Source: Pseudomonas sp. HMWF032
GTDB lineage: Bacteria > Pseudomonadota > Gammaproteobacteria > Pseudomonadales > Pseudomonadaceae
Direction: 5' to 3'
DNA length: 64,000 nucleotides
NCBI RefSeq assembly: GCF_003060885.1
Contig: NZ_QAIG01000013.1
Coordinates: 110,989 to 174,988, forward strand
A program made the translations under genes and the position numbers. Within the stretch, counting starts at the first letter, position 1, and each line of letters begins with the position of its first letter. Below the pieces are notes generated by a model. The model ran no database searches and was not told the DNA's origin. It worked only from the letters and a program-made list of their open reading frames with translations. Shown here piece by piece: positions 1-6,857 of this stretch.

Positions 1-203
1 AGTATCACCCGACGCGACTTTCCCTGTCGATGCGGCTGCAACCAAGACGCGGTGCGGCTTTCAGGGCACCGCACAGACGCGACTCTGCCCCCCGCCTGAA
101 AAATCGCCCCGACATGCTCTTCAGCCCTGACAGCCAACCACCGACCCAGCCGACTGGATTATTCGTCTTGCCCCGCCTGTATTTTATAGACTACAGTTAA
201 CCA
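1..203. other. Intergenic region with a hairpin, upstream of the toxin-antitoxin pair
   Basis: I see no convincing gene here. A 7-bp inverted repeat (GCGGTGC at 49-55 and GCACCGC at 66-72, 10-nt loop) could be a terminator or a repeat remnant from the gene to the left. An AT-rich stretch just before the toxin start (about 181-200) is the likely promoter of the toxin-antitoxin pair. It contains GACTACAG at 189-196, an octamer that occurs again at 5670-5677. Confidence 0.4.
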
Positions 204-506
204 ATGAAGAAAATCGAATCCAGCAAGTTCCGAACCTGGCTGAAGAAGCTCAAGGACGATACCGGCAGGGCCCGTATCGTGGCGCGGATCAACCGGCTGA
301 TGGAGGGTTTGCCTGGCGATGTCGCTCCGGTCGGCCACGGCGTCAGCGAGCTACGGATTCACTACGGCCCCGGCTACAGGGTGTATTTTCACCAGCAAGG
401 CGACACCCTGGTGATTCTGCTCTGCGGTGGCGACAAGGGCAGCCAGAGCCGTGATATCGAGGCCGCCCACCAGATTCTGCAGGCGTGGAGAGCGCAACAT
501 GACTGA
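204..506 (+). CDS. HigB/RelE-family type II toxin (addiction module killer protein)
   Basis: This 100-aa protein has the hallmarks of the RelE/ParE-superfamily 'addiction module killer' family. It starts with a basic, Trp-containing helix (FRTWLKKLKD), carries the core segment GVSELRIHYGPGYRVYF, and ends with LLCGGDKGSQSRDI followed by a helix. Family members are usually about 100 aa and mostly act as ribosome-dependent mRNA interferases. That activity is inferred from the family, not visible here. The gene overlaps the downstream antitoxin by 8 bp, the usual translationally coupled toxin-first (HigBA-like) order. It sits at the edge of an accessory region, which fits a stabilising role for a mobile element. 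Confidence 0.9.
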   Translation: MKKIESSKFRTWLKKLKDDTGRARIVARINRLMEGLPGDVAPVGHGVSELRIHYGPGYRVYFHQQGDTLVILLCGGDKGSQSRDIEAAHQILQAWRAQHD

Positions 507-792
507 GACCTTTACCGATTTCGACCCCGCCGAGTACCTCACCAGTCCCGAGGCCATTGCGGAGTTTATGAGCGATGCCCTGGAAACCGGCGATGCCGGC
601 TATATCGCCAAGGCCATGGGGGTGGTGGCACGTGCCAGAGGCATGACCGAGCTGGCCAGGGAAACCGGCCTGTCCCGCGAGCAGCTGTACCGCTCCTTCA
701 GCGAGCATGGCAATCCCACGCTGAAAACCATGCTCGCGGTCATGAAGGCGCTGGGCGTCGATATGGCTGCTCGCCCGCATACCGCACACTGA
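499..792 (+). CDS. HigA-like antitoxin (addiction module antidote protein)
   Basis: This 97-aa partner of the upstream toxin starts at ATG 499, inside the last codons of the toxin gene. A longer upstream reading is possible but would lie inside the toxin gene. The N-terminal half (TFTDFDPAEYLTSPEAIAEF) should wrap the toxin. The C-terminal half has a helix-turn-helix: ETGLSREQLYRSFSEHGNPTLKTMLAVMKALG, matching the 'addiction module antidote protein' family. Such antitoxins bind and neutralise the toxin and repress their own promoter. The overlapping order makes antitoxin synthesis depend on toxin translation. Confidence 0.9.
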   Translation: MTETFTDFDPAEYLTSPEAIAEFMSDALETGDAGYIAKAMGVVARARGMTELARETGLSREQLYRSFSEHGNPTLKTMLAVMKALGVDMAARPHTAH

Positions 793-799
793 ATGCGTA

Positions 800-841
800 G
801 CCCCTAGCGGTGCGGTGGCTTGCCGCCGTGCCGCCAGGGGC
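800..841. repeat. Long imperfect hairpin between the antitoxin and recombinase genes
   Basis: A stem of about 20 bp is closed by GCCCCT at 800-805 and AGGGGC at 836-841, with mostly GC pairs and a two-base apex. It has no T-run, so it is a poor intrinsic terminator by sequence. It lies between two convergent genes (antitoxin +, recombinase -) and could stop both transcripts or be a REP-like repeat. Confidence 0.5.
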
Positions 842-857
842 CAACAAGCGTAGCGCG

Positions 858-1943
858 TTAGCCTTCCTCGTCGGCCTCGACGTCCAGTGTCGCCAGCAGC
901 AGCTCGACCGGGTCTTCCTCGGGTATTTCTGCACCGCCTTCGACCCGGTTCTGCCGCTGCAAACGTGCCGGATGGGTCGCGGTATGAATTTCCTTCAACG
1001 CCCGAATACTGACCTGGGTGTAAATCTGCGTGGTGTTCAGGCTGACATGCCCGAGCATGGCCTGGATGAAACGAATATCGGCGCCGTTCTCCAGCATCAA
1101 CGTGGCCATGGTGTGGCGGAACAAATGGCAACTGCCACGCTTGCCGATGTTGGCTTTTTCGATGTGCTCGCGCACCAGTTGCGTCAGGCGGTTGGGGCTG
1201 AAGGCTTCGCCCTGCTGGGTCAAAAACAAGGTGCCATCGTCTAGGCCCAGAACAAAATGAGGCCGGACATCGTCGCGGTATTTGGTGATCCACGCCAAGG
1301 CCCGTTCGCCGATGGGAATCATGCGATCTTTTTTGCCCTTGCCCTGACGAATCATCACCGTGCCGCGCTCGTAGTCGATGGCGCTCCAGCTCAGGCCGAT
1401 CAATTCCATGCGGCGCATGCCGGTGCTGTAGAGAGTTTCCAGCAGGGCGCGGTCGCGGATACCGGTGGGTGTCTGAGTGTCCGGCACGTTGAGGATGCGT
1501 TCGGCCTCGTCGCTGCTGAGGATGTGTTTCGGCAAGCGCTGCTCCATCCTCGGTAGATCGAGGTCAGAAGCAGGGTTGTACAAGATGCGATTGGTTTTGG
1601 TCAGCCACTTGAACCACACCCGAATCGGCGTGATGCGCACCGTCTGACTGCGGGCCGACAGCGCTTCGCCATCGGCCTTGCGGTAGAGGAATAGGTGACG
1701 CTGGTAGCGCTCCAGAATCGGCCGGGTGATCTCCTGCGGGCGGCTCAGGCCACGTTCGTCACACCAGCGGATAAAGGCAATCAGCAGGCTTTCGCGGTTG
1801 CCCACGGTGCGCTCGGAGTAGCCGCGCTCGCGCTGGTGTTGCAGGAAGGCTTTCATCTGGAAATACAGGCTGCCAGGATCGCCCAGCGGGCCGATCACCT
1901 GGTCAGCGATTTTCTGTTTCTGGCGGGAACCATTCTTCGGCAT
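858..1943 (-). CDS. Site-specific tyrosine recombinase (XerC/D-like integrase)
   Basis: This 361-aa protein has the two-domain layout of tyrosine recombinases. The N-terminal SAM-like core-binding domain spans residues of about 25-125 (FLQHQRERGYSERTVGNRES). The C-terminal catalytic domain shows the Arg in STGMRRMELIGLSW, the H-x-x-R box in CHLFRHTMATLML, and GHVSLNTTQIYTQ with the nucleophilic Tyr. A short C-terminal acidic tail follows. The start lies 8 bp beyond the stop of the upstream primase-like gene, so the two are probably co-transcribed. Pairing with a primase and an XRE regulator suggests a mobile-element recombinase rather than housekeeping XerC or XerD. Its target site is unknown. 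Confidence 0.93.
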   Translation of the reverse strand: MPKNGSRQKQKIADQVIGPLGDPGSLYFQMKAFLQHQRERGYSERTVGNRESLLIAFIRWCDERGLSRPQEITRPILERYQRHLFLYRKADGEALSARSQTVRITPIRVWFKWLTKTNRILYNPASDLDLPRMEQRLPKHILSSDEAERILNVPDTQTPTGIRDRALLETLYSTGMRRMELIGLSWSAIDYERGTVMIRQGKGKKDRMIPIGERALAWITKYRDDVRPHFVLGLDDGTLFLTQQGEAFSPNRLTQLVREHIEKANIGKRGSCHLFRHTMATLMLENGADIRFIQAMLGHVSLNTTQIYTQVSIRALKEIHTATHPARLQRQNRVEGGAEIPEEDPVELLLATLDVEADEEG

Positions 1944-1951
1944 GGCTGGAC

Positions 1952-4900
1952 TTACCCGGCGCTGGACAACGCCGCACTGGCGCTGTGAGTGTGTCGGATA
2001 GATGCCTGGCCGTTCAGTCCGACCGGATCAGCGTCAGGCTCACGCTGGGCCTGGCTTGGCGCGGTGTTTTCAGTCCCCGGCCGGGTGCCGGCCAGCACCC
2101 GACCAAGGGCCGACCGTTCTTCTGGAAACCCCGACCGAGCGGCTTTGTTGGTGAGCAGGTCGGCATCAAGCAAGCCCATCAGGTGCGCCTGATCGCGGCC
2201 ATCGCCGTCGTAATTGAGGCTGTACTCGTGGGCCAAGCCACGCCGGTAGAGTTGCAGGTATTCCAGTTCGCTCAGGCGGCCGAGGTGGATTTTCAGCTGG
2301 GTGTCGCCCCAGCCGGTGGCGGCACGCACCTCCTTGCGGCTGAAGCGCAGCTCATGGGCCTTGAGGCCCTGGGCCTGGCTGTGGCTCTTGACCCAGCTTT
2401 GCAGCAGGCCGAGCAGACGACGAGTTTGCGGCGGCAACTCGTCCAGGGTGCGACCAAGGATGTCGTGGGCCAAGCGGTTAGCCAGGGCGATGTCTGCGGT
2501 CGTAACTTCCAAATACGCCAAGCGCTGGCCACGGTGCTCGATGTGCTTGATAGGCCGCTGATACTGATGCAGCAAGGCGATGGCGCGGATCAGCGTCAGG
2601 TACTTCATGTGGTCGCGCCGGGTGCGGGTCTTGTCCGAAAGGAAGGTCAGCTGGTCGGCGAACGGATTGACCACCGCCAGCGGTTTGAGCAGACGCTGGG
2701 CGTTCTGGTGCAGGCGGGTGATGGCCTGTTTCTCGGCGTCGGCCAGCAGGCCGTCGAGGGTTTGTTTCTTACGCTGGGCGGCGTGGATTGCCTCGGTCTG
2801 CTCGCGGCTCTCGTTGATGGTCAGCACCAAGCAACGGTTGAGCAGTTCTTCGTCGATGTCGATCGCCGTGGTGGTGAGCATCAGCATCACCGGGCCTTGC
2901 ACACGGTATTGCTTGGTCACCAGGTTGCCGGTGGCTTCGTCCTTGCCGGTACTGGCAATGGTCAGCTCGCCGTCCGATTGCAGCAGTTTCAGGGCATAAG
3001 CGGCCTGGCGTACGCCCTCTTCCTCGGCGATGGCCAGGATGCGGTGCTGCAAGTCGGTTTCACCGAGATAAAAAAGACTCTGCCCGGTCATGGCGCTGTA
3101 CTGGATGCGCTCTTCCTCGGGCATCAGGTTGAGCACGGCATCCATCAGCGAGCTTTTGCCCGCCGCGCTGCTCGACTGGATCAGTACCGCCAGCGGCTGG
3201 TCAAGTTTGCGCGACACAGCAGCCAGGTAGCCGGCCTGCAGGTTGCTGGACTCGCCCACCACGCCGCAGCGTGCCAGGTCGGCCTCGATGCGCTCGATCA
3301 GGTTGGGCGCACGCAGCAAGTCTAGGGCGGTTTTCTCGTCCTCGGCGCTGAGCGTCGGGGTGGGATTTTTCGGGGCCAACGCGGCCTGAATCGCCGCCTC
3401 CTGCAAGCCCTCCAGCTTGAGCAGCAGTTGGCCCAGGTCGCGCTTGAGCAGTTCTTCGGCCACGCCCAGCTCACTGCTGGCCTGTTTCAAATAGCTGTAA
3501 CGGGCCTTGGCCGCATACAGATCGAAGCTGTCCACGTAATACGCCGCCTCGGCTCGCTCGCTGGCCTCGCGGCGCACCTGCACGTTGACCCGCATTTGCT
3601 CCGGGCCGAGGTTTTTCTTCCAGCCGCGCACCCGCCAGAGGCGGTCGGCCACCGTGAGCAAAAGATCGCCCTGGGCGTTTTCCGAAAACTGCTCGGCCGG
3701 TGGATTTGATTCGCAAGCGGGTACGCCTGGCACCGGGGCCAGGGGCGTTTCCGATTCGGAAACTTCAGGCACGCAAACAGCGGCTGCCTGCGGCGCGGCG
3801 GCTAAAGGAAAGGACGTGTCAACAGCAGGGGACATTTTCGCGTCCGCGAAAATGAGTTCATCCGCAGAGTCGGCGGCGATTTTCGCGGGCGCGAAAATAA
3901 CCTCGTCACTCGCCACGCCCTTGCCCTGCCACACCGCCCGCTGCAATAACTCGCCCAGCGCCTGCGCCGGACTCTCCACCTGCAGGGCAAAACCGTTGGC
4001 GTCCAGGCCCTGCGGGAACAGCAGGCGAAACACTTCGATGCCCGCGCCGCGCAGTTCCTCGCCCAGCTTTGCCGCTGCCGCATCACCCGCCTCGTCGCGG
4101 TCGAAGGCGATAATCACCCGCTGGGTGCCGTGGTGTTTCAATGCCTGCCAATGATCTTGGCTAAAGCCGTTCACCCCATAGGCCGCAATCACGTTGCGAT
4201 AGCCCGCGCACCAGAAGGTCATGGCGTCGATCAGCGATTCGCACAGGATCACCTCGCCACCCGCCAGCAGCGCCGCCTCGTTCCACACCCCCCGCAACGG
4301 CGCGGCCAGGTACATATGCCGCGACTGGTTGGCCGGGATTTTATGGTTGGGCTGTAAACGCCGGCCGTACAACTGCACCACACGGTTGCCCTGCTCCGGG
4401 CTGGCCCCGCCTTCCAGGCCGATCACCGGCACCACCAGGCAGCCATTGAGGTGTTCGTGGCCGGTCGGGCGCAGCACGCCGACGGCCTGTAACTGCTGAC
4501 GCACCTGTTTACCGGCCAGGGTATGCACCGCCGGCAGGCGGTAAGTCAGGGTCTTGTTGGCATAGCCCAGCTGGAAGTGCTCGATCAACTCCGGATGATT
4601 CAGGCCCCGGGCTTCCAGGTAGGCCAGCGCCTCGGGCGATTGCTTGAGGTTGCCGTGATAGAACTCGGCCACCGACTGCAGCAGCGCGGCGGCTTCCAGC
4701 TCGGAAGAGCCAGCGGCTAAAGGAGGAAGGTGGCGGGCATGGCTGCGCGTGACACCGACCTTCTCGCTGCTGTCCAGCGGCGCATCGTTGCGCAGCAACT
4801 GCACCGCGTGCGGCAAGCTCACGCCCTGAGTTTTCATCACCCAGTCGATCACCGAACCCGCCGCGCCGCAGCCAAAGCAGTGATACAGGTTCTTCTCTGG

Positions 4901-5059
4901 CGAGATCGACAGGCTGGCCGTGCTCTCCTCGTGGAACACGCAGCGCATGACGAAATCCTTGCCGCGCTTCTCCAACGCATGACCCTGCGACTGAACCAGA
5001 CGAACCAGCGACACCTCGCGCTTGAGGCGAGCCAGTTCGGCTTCGGGGATGCGGGCCAT
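1952..5059 (-). CDS. CHC2 zinc-finger / TOPRIM primase-like protein with C-terminal P-loop ATPase domain
   Basis: This 1035-aa protein starts at ATG 5059, preceded by AGGAG at good spacing. The N-terminus has a DnaG-type CHC2 zinc finger (C40, H43, C61, C64). A TOPRIM domain follows, with ILCESLIDAM near residue 275 and IIAFDRDEAGDAAA near residue 320, supplying the catalytic Glu and Asp-x-Asp. After a variable linker (about 380-460), a P-loop domain contains QSSSAAGKSS near residue 630 and a Walker-B-like LAIAEEEG. This layout, primase fused to a helicase-like ATPase, is typical of replication proteins of phages, satellites and integrative elements. The linker is encoded by DNA with two perfect palindromes (see findings). 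It is probably co-transcribed with the downstream recombinase. Confidence 0.88.
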   Translation of the reverse strand: MARIPEAELARLKREVSLVRLVQSQGHALEKRGKDFVMRCVFHEESTASLSISPEKNLYHCFGCGAAGSVIDWVMKTQGVSLPHAVQLLRNDAPLDSSEKVGVTRSHARHLPPLAAGSSELEAAALLQSVAEFYHGNLKQSPEALAYLEARGLNHPELIEHFQLGYANKTLTYRLPAVHTLAGKQVRQQLQAVGVLRPTGHEHLNGCLVVPVIGLEGGASPEQGNRVVQLYGRRLQPNHKIPANQSRHMYLAAPLRGVWNEAALLAGGEVILCESLIDAMTFWCAGYRNVIAAYGVNGFSQDHWQALKHHGTQRVIIAFDRDEAGDAAAAKLGEELRGAGIEVFRLLFPQGLDANGFALQVESPAQALGELLQRAVWQGKGVASDEVIFAPAKIAADSADELIFADAKMSPAVDTSFPLAAAPQAAAVCVPEVSESETPLAPVPGVPACESNPPAEQFSENAQGDLLLTVADRLWRVRGWKKNLGPEQMRVNVQVRREASERAEAAYYVDSFDLYAAKARYSYLKQASSELGVAEELLKRDLGQLLLKLEGLQEAAIQAALAPKNPTPTLSAEDEKTALDLLRAPNLIERIEADLARCGVVGESSNLQAGYLAAVSRKLDQPLAVLIQSSSAAGKSSLMDAVLNLMPEEERIQYSAMTGQSLFYLGETDLQHRILAIAEEEGVRQAAYALKLLQSDGELTIASTGKDEATGNLVTKQYRVQGPVMLMLTTTAIDIDEELLNRCLVLTINESREQTEAIHAAQRKKQTLDGLLADAEKQAITRLHQNAQRLLKPLAVVNPFADQLTFLSDKTRTRRDHMKYLTLIRAIALLHQYQRPIKHIEHRGQRLAYLEVTTADIALANRLAHDILGRTLDELPPQTRRLLGLLQSWVKSHSQAQGLKAHELRFSRKEVRAATGWGDTQLKIHLGRLSELEYLQLYRRGLAHEYSLNYDGDGRDQAHLMGLLDADLLTNKAARSGFPEERSALGRVLAGTRPGTENTAPSQAQREPDADPVGLNGQASIRHTHSASAALSSAG
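3834..3898. repeat. Two identical-arm 20-bp palindromes inside the primase-like gene
   Basis: ATTTTCGCG-N2-CGCGAAAAT occurs at 3834-3853 and again at 3879-3898, with centres 45 bp apart. Only the two central bases differ. On the coding strand both copies encode a nearly identical peptide (IFAPAK and IFADAK) in a low-complexity linker, so the DNA element rather than the protein may be what is conserved. Confidence 0.8.
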
Positions 5060-5093
5060 TCGGGCTTCTCCTGAAAATACGTCAACAATCACA

Positions 5094-5123
5094 TTGGATA
5101 TATTTAATTAATCCTACTATGCT
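5094..5123 (+). promoter_or_regulatory. Promoter and operator-like palindrome for the XRE regulator
   Basis: A sigma-70-like promoter is readable on the plus strand: TTGGAT at 5094-5099, an 18-bp spacer, then TATGCT at 5118-5123. The spacer includes an AT-rich near-palindrome (GGATATATT / AATTAATCC, 5096-5114) that lies between the divergent primase-like and regulator genes. This is the natural place for autoregulation by the XRE protein. The assignment is inferred from position and symmetry. Confidence 0.5.
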
Positions 5124-5161
5124 ACCTTGCGTCAAGCAGCAAAAACACGAGGCATAGACTC

Positions 5162-5560
5162 ATGGTCCACCTATCAACGCTGGTTCTCCCCATGAGTTTT
5201 CCTCAACGCTTGGCCGCCCTGCGCAAGGAGCGCGGCCTGACGCAGCAGCAAATGGCCGACACCATCGGCGTGCATATTTCGCAACTACGGCGCTATGAAG
5301 CAGGCACGACCCAGCCCACCATCGAGGTGTTCCGGCGGATCGTTCTGGCACTTAGTGTCAGCGCCGATATGCTGCTGTTCGATGAAGGAGAGCGCGGCCC
5401 GGATGATCGCCTCAAACTCCAATTCGAAGCCGTCTCCAAGCTCGATGACAAGGAGCGCGAGGCCGTGGAAACAGTCATCGCCAGCGTGCTGCACATGCAC
5501 GATGCCAAGCGCTGGACTCAGGTTGCAGCTAAAAGGGAAACACCACAGAGCAGCGGCTAA
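5162..5560 (+). CDS. XRE-family helix-turn-helix transcriptional regulator
   Basis: This 132-aa protein has a Cro/C1-type HTH over roughly residues 14-70: FPQRLAALRKERGLTQQQMADTIGVHISQLRRYEAGTTQPTIEVFRRIVLALSVSADMLL. A helical C-terminal tail (LDDKEREAVETVIASVLHMHDAKRW) probably dimerises. I chose ATG 5162 because GAGG lies 9 nt upstream; an internal ATG at 5192 lacks a ribosome site. It is divergent from the primase-like gene across about 100 bp with an AT-rich palindrome. It is therefore a likely repressor of the recombinase-primase operon and of itself. Confidence 0.9.
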   Translation: MVHLSTLVLPMSFPQRLAALRKERGLTQQQMADTIGVHISQLRRYEAGTTQPTIEVFRRIVLALSVSADMLLFDEGERGPDDRLKLQFEAVSKLDDKEREAVETVIASVLHMHDAKRWTQVAAKRETPQSSG

Positions 5561-5655
5561 AGAAAAGCGCCCATCACAAGCGGGCAGCTAAGAAAAAGCT
5601 ATGTACTACGCCTGTACTACGACTTGCTCAGTAAATCCGCAGCCTGCAGGGCAGC

Positions 5656-5677
5656 CTGTAGTCTTATGCGACTACAG
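5656..5677. repeat. Inverted repeat with a 6-bp spacer, recombinase-core-like
   Basis: CTGTAGTC (5656-5663) and GACTACAG (5670-5677) form perfect 8-bp arms around the 6-bp centre TTATGC. Tyrosine recombinase core sites usually consist of two inverted arms around a 6-8 bp crossover region, so this is a candidate att or res site for the recombinase at 858-1943. The assignment is inferred from geometry and neighbourhood only. Confidence 0.45.
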
Positions 5678-5876
5678 ACGGGTTCCGAGTAAACCGCTGC
5701 AACCCAGTAAATCCGGGGCTTTGGCAGCACCGGTAAGGTGCGTATGGTGTATAGCCCGATCAACAGCAGTTAAGGACGATACAAAGCCTTGAATACACAC
5801 CAGATTTAAGGGCCAAAGCGGACAGAGGGTCGGTTATCGACAATCGGCTTGCCCGATTGAGGCGGTGGCTTTATCA

Positions 5877-5953
5877 CTGCAGACAAACTACAGACAATCT
5901 GCAGACTGTCTGCAGACAAATTACAGACACTCTGCAGACAGATTACAGACAGC
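5877..5953. repeat. Seven tandem 11-bp iteron-like repeats
   Basis: Seven contiguous 11-bp units run without gaps. They start with CTGCAGACAAA, CTACAGACAAT, CTGCAGACTGT, CTGCAGACAAA, TTACAGACACT, CTGCAGACAGA and end with TTACAGACAGC. The core is YTRCAGAC. At 11 bp per unit the sites lie almost on the same face of the helix, as in iterons bound cooperatively by replication initiators or regulators. The spacing is far too short for CRISPR. Confidence 0.85.
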
Positions 5954-6025
5954 CTCGGCAGTTATTGCTTGGTGCTGACCGCAGATAAAACAACACCGGC
6001 GCGAGGGCCGGTGTTGGGAGACATT

Positions 6026-6364
6026 TCAAATAAGATTGAGGACTCTCAGATCACTTGCAAACTCTTCAGCCTCTTCCTGCGGTAGTTCTTTTAATTGATC
6101 ATTTAAGTTCATAGCCGACAAAATTCGAGCAATTTCCTCTTTGTGATATCCAGCCTGACCAGAATACCAGCCTCCAGCCAACACAAAACTAGCAACCTCT
6201 AACATCAAATTTTCAATGGGGAGGTCATAACTACCTTCAAACTCTCCATAAGCCCATGCGCAGACCTGCTCAGGAAGCCAGCCCGCAAAACCATAATCCC
6301 TGCACCCTCTCCAATAGTAAGAGAGCAGCAGCTCCTTTATTACTGAGTAACTAGCTCTTTCCAT
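6026..6364 (-). CDS. Probable immunity protein for the adjacent deaminase-type toxin
   Basis: This 112-aa acidic soluble protein (MERASYSVIKELLLSYYWRGCRDYGF...) has no recognisable enzyme motif. It starts 4 bp after the stop of the deaminase-like toxin fragment, exactly where a cognate CdiI immunity gene would be. Its base composition is clearly more AT-rich than the backbone, as is usual for CDI toxin/immunity cassettes. The function is inferred from position: it should bind and block the deaminase toxin. I do not recognise a named Imm family with certainty. Confidence 0.6.
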   Translation of the reverse strand: MERASYSVIKELLLSYYWRGCRDYGFAGWLPEQVCAWAYGEFEGSYDLPIENLMLEVASFVLAGGWYSGQAGYHKEEIARILSAMNLNDQLKELPQEEAEEFASDLRVLNLI

Positions 6365-6368
6365 AAAT

Positions 6369-6815
6369 TCAAGGACTCACAGGCCGGGGACGCAGTAGAA
6401 CCCCGTTGTTATCAAGGACATTCACCTGAATGCCTGGATATTTAGCTTTGAATTGCTCAACAACGCCCAAGCAACTAGCACAAGCAGCACGCTCGGTAAA
6501 AATAGTTATGGTGCCAGCTGCCTTTGTATTGCTTCCAAGCTGCTGAGCAAGGCTGCCCAAAATCTTAGCCTCAGAATCGCCAGCCCTGGGCACTAGCTGC
6601 CCACTTTTATTCGGTACAGAAAACGTCTCGAACACACCACCACTATCGCCAACAATACCCTTAGCTTGCTGAGCGGGCGTTGGTGTTTTAATACCACTAT
6701 GAGCAGCAACCGTAGATGGCAAGCCTTCTACTTTGACCTCAGCAACAGCCATATTTCCACCGCGCTTCAAATCAGATGGCAATGCAGCCCGGATATCCGT
6801 AATCCGCTGAGCCAT
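6369..6815 (-). CDS. Orphan CdiA C-terminal toxin fragment, nucleic-acid deaminase type
   Basis: This 148-aa reading contains features of bacterial polymorphic-toxin deaminases (BURPS668_1122-like family). It has AHSGIKTP, then VFETFSVPNK, DSEAKIL (catalytic Glu) and ERAACASCLGVVEQF with the C-x-x-C zinc ligands, followed by KYPGIQVNV. It lacks a signal or transporter domain. The same frame is open right back to the stop codon of the preceding immunity gene. ATG 6815 has no good ribosome site. It therefore looks like a displaced CdiA-CT module, kept as a reservoir for recombination onto cdiA, rather than an independently expressed gene. Confidence 0.75.
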   Translation of the reverse strand: MAQRITDIRAALPSDLKRGGNMAVAEVKVEGLPSTVAAHSGIKTPTPAQQAKGIVGDSGGVFETFSVPNKSGQLVPRAGDSEAKILGSLAQQLGSNTKAAGTITIFTERAACASCLGVVEQFKAKYPGIQVNVLDNNGVLLRPRPVSP

Positions 6816-6857
6816 CGGGGCCGTATCAATTACTCCGGCTGTCCCTTTTGGACCAAC

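Larger units (their letters stand above)
5561..6025. other. Repeat-rich intergenic region (candidate origin or recombination site)
   Basis: No credible gene lies here. The left part has direct repeats of AGTAAATCCG (5630-5639, 5706-5715, and an AGTAAACCG variant at 5688-5696). It also has GCAGCCTG twice (5639 and 5651), TGTACTACG twice 11 bp apart (5602, 5613), and an inverted repeat CTGTAGTC-N6-GACTACAG (5656-5677). The right part has the 11-bp tandem array annotated separately. A short hairpin (ACACCGGC / GCCGGTGT, 5992-6015) lies just after the end of the cdi-side immunity gene and may terminate it. Confidence 0.6.

Noticed and set aside
189..196. GACTACAG as a certain left boundary of the mobile element
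   Set aside because: An 8-bp match alone is too weak, and it also falls in the probable promoter of the toxin-antitoxin pair. It is kept only as a hypothesis.
5601..5792. A 63-codon frame across the repeat region
   Set aside because: It consists of repeat sequence, lacks a ribosome site, and has no protein-like composition.
5877..5953. CRISPR array
   Set aside because: Units are 11 bp, contiguous and without spacers. No cas gene is present.
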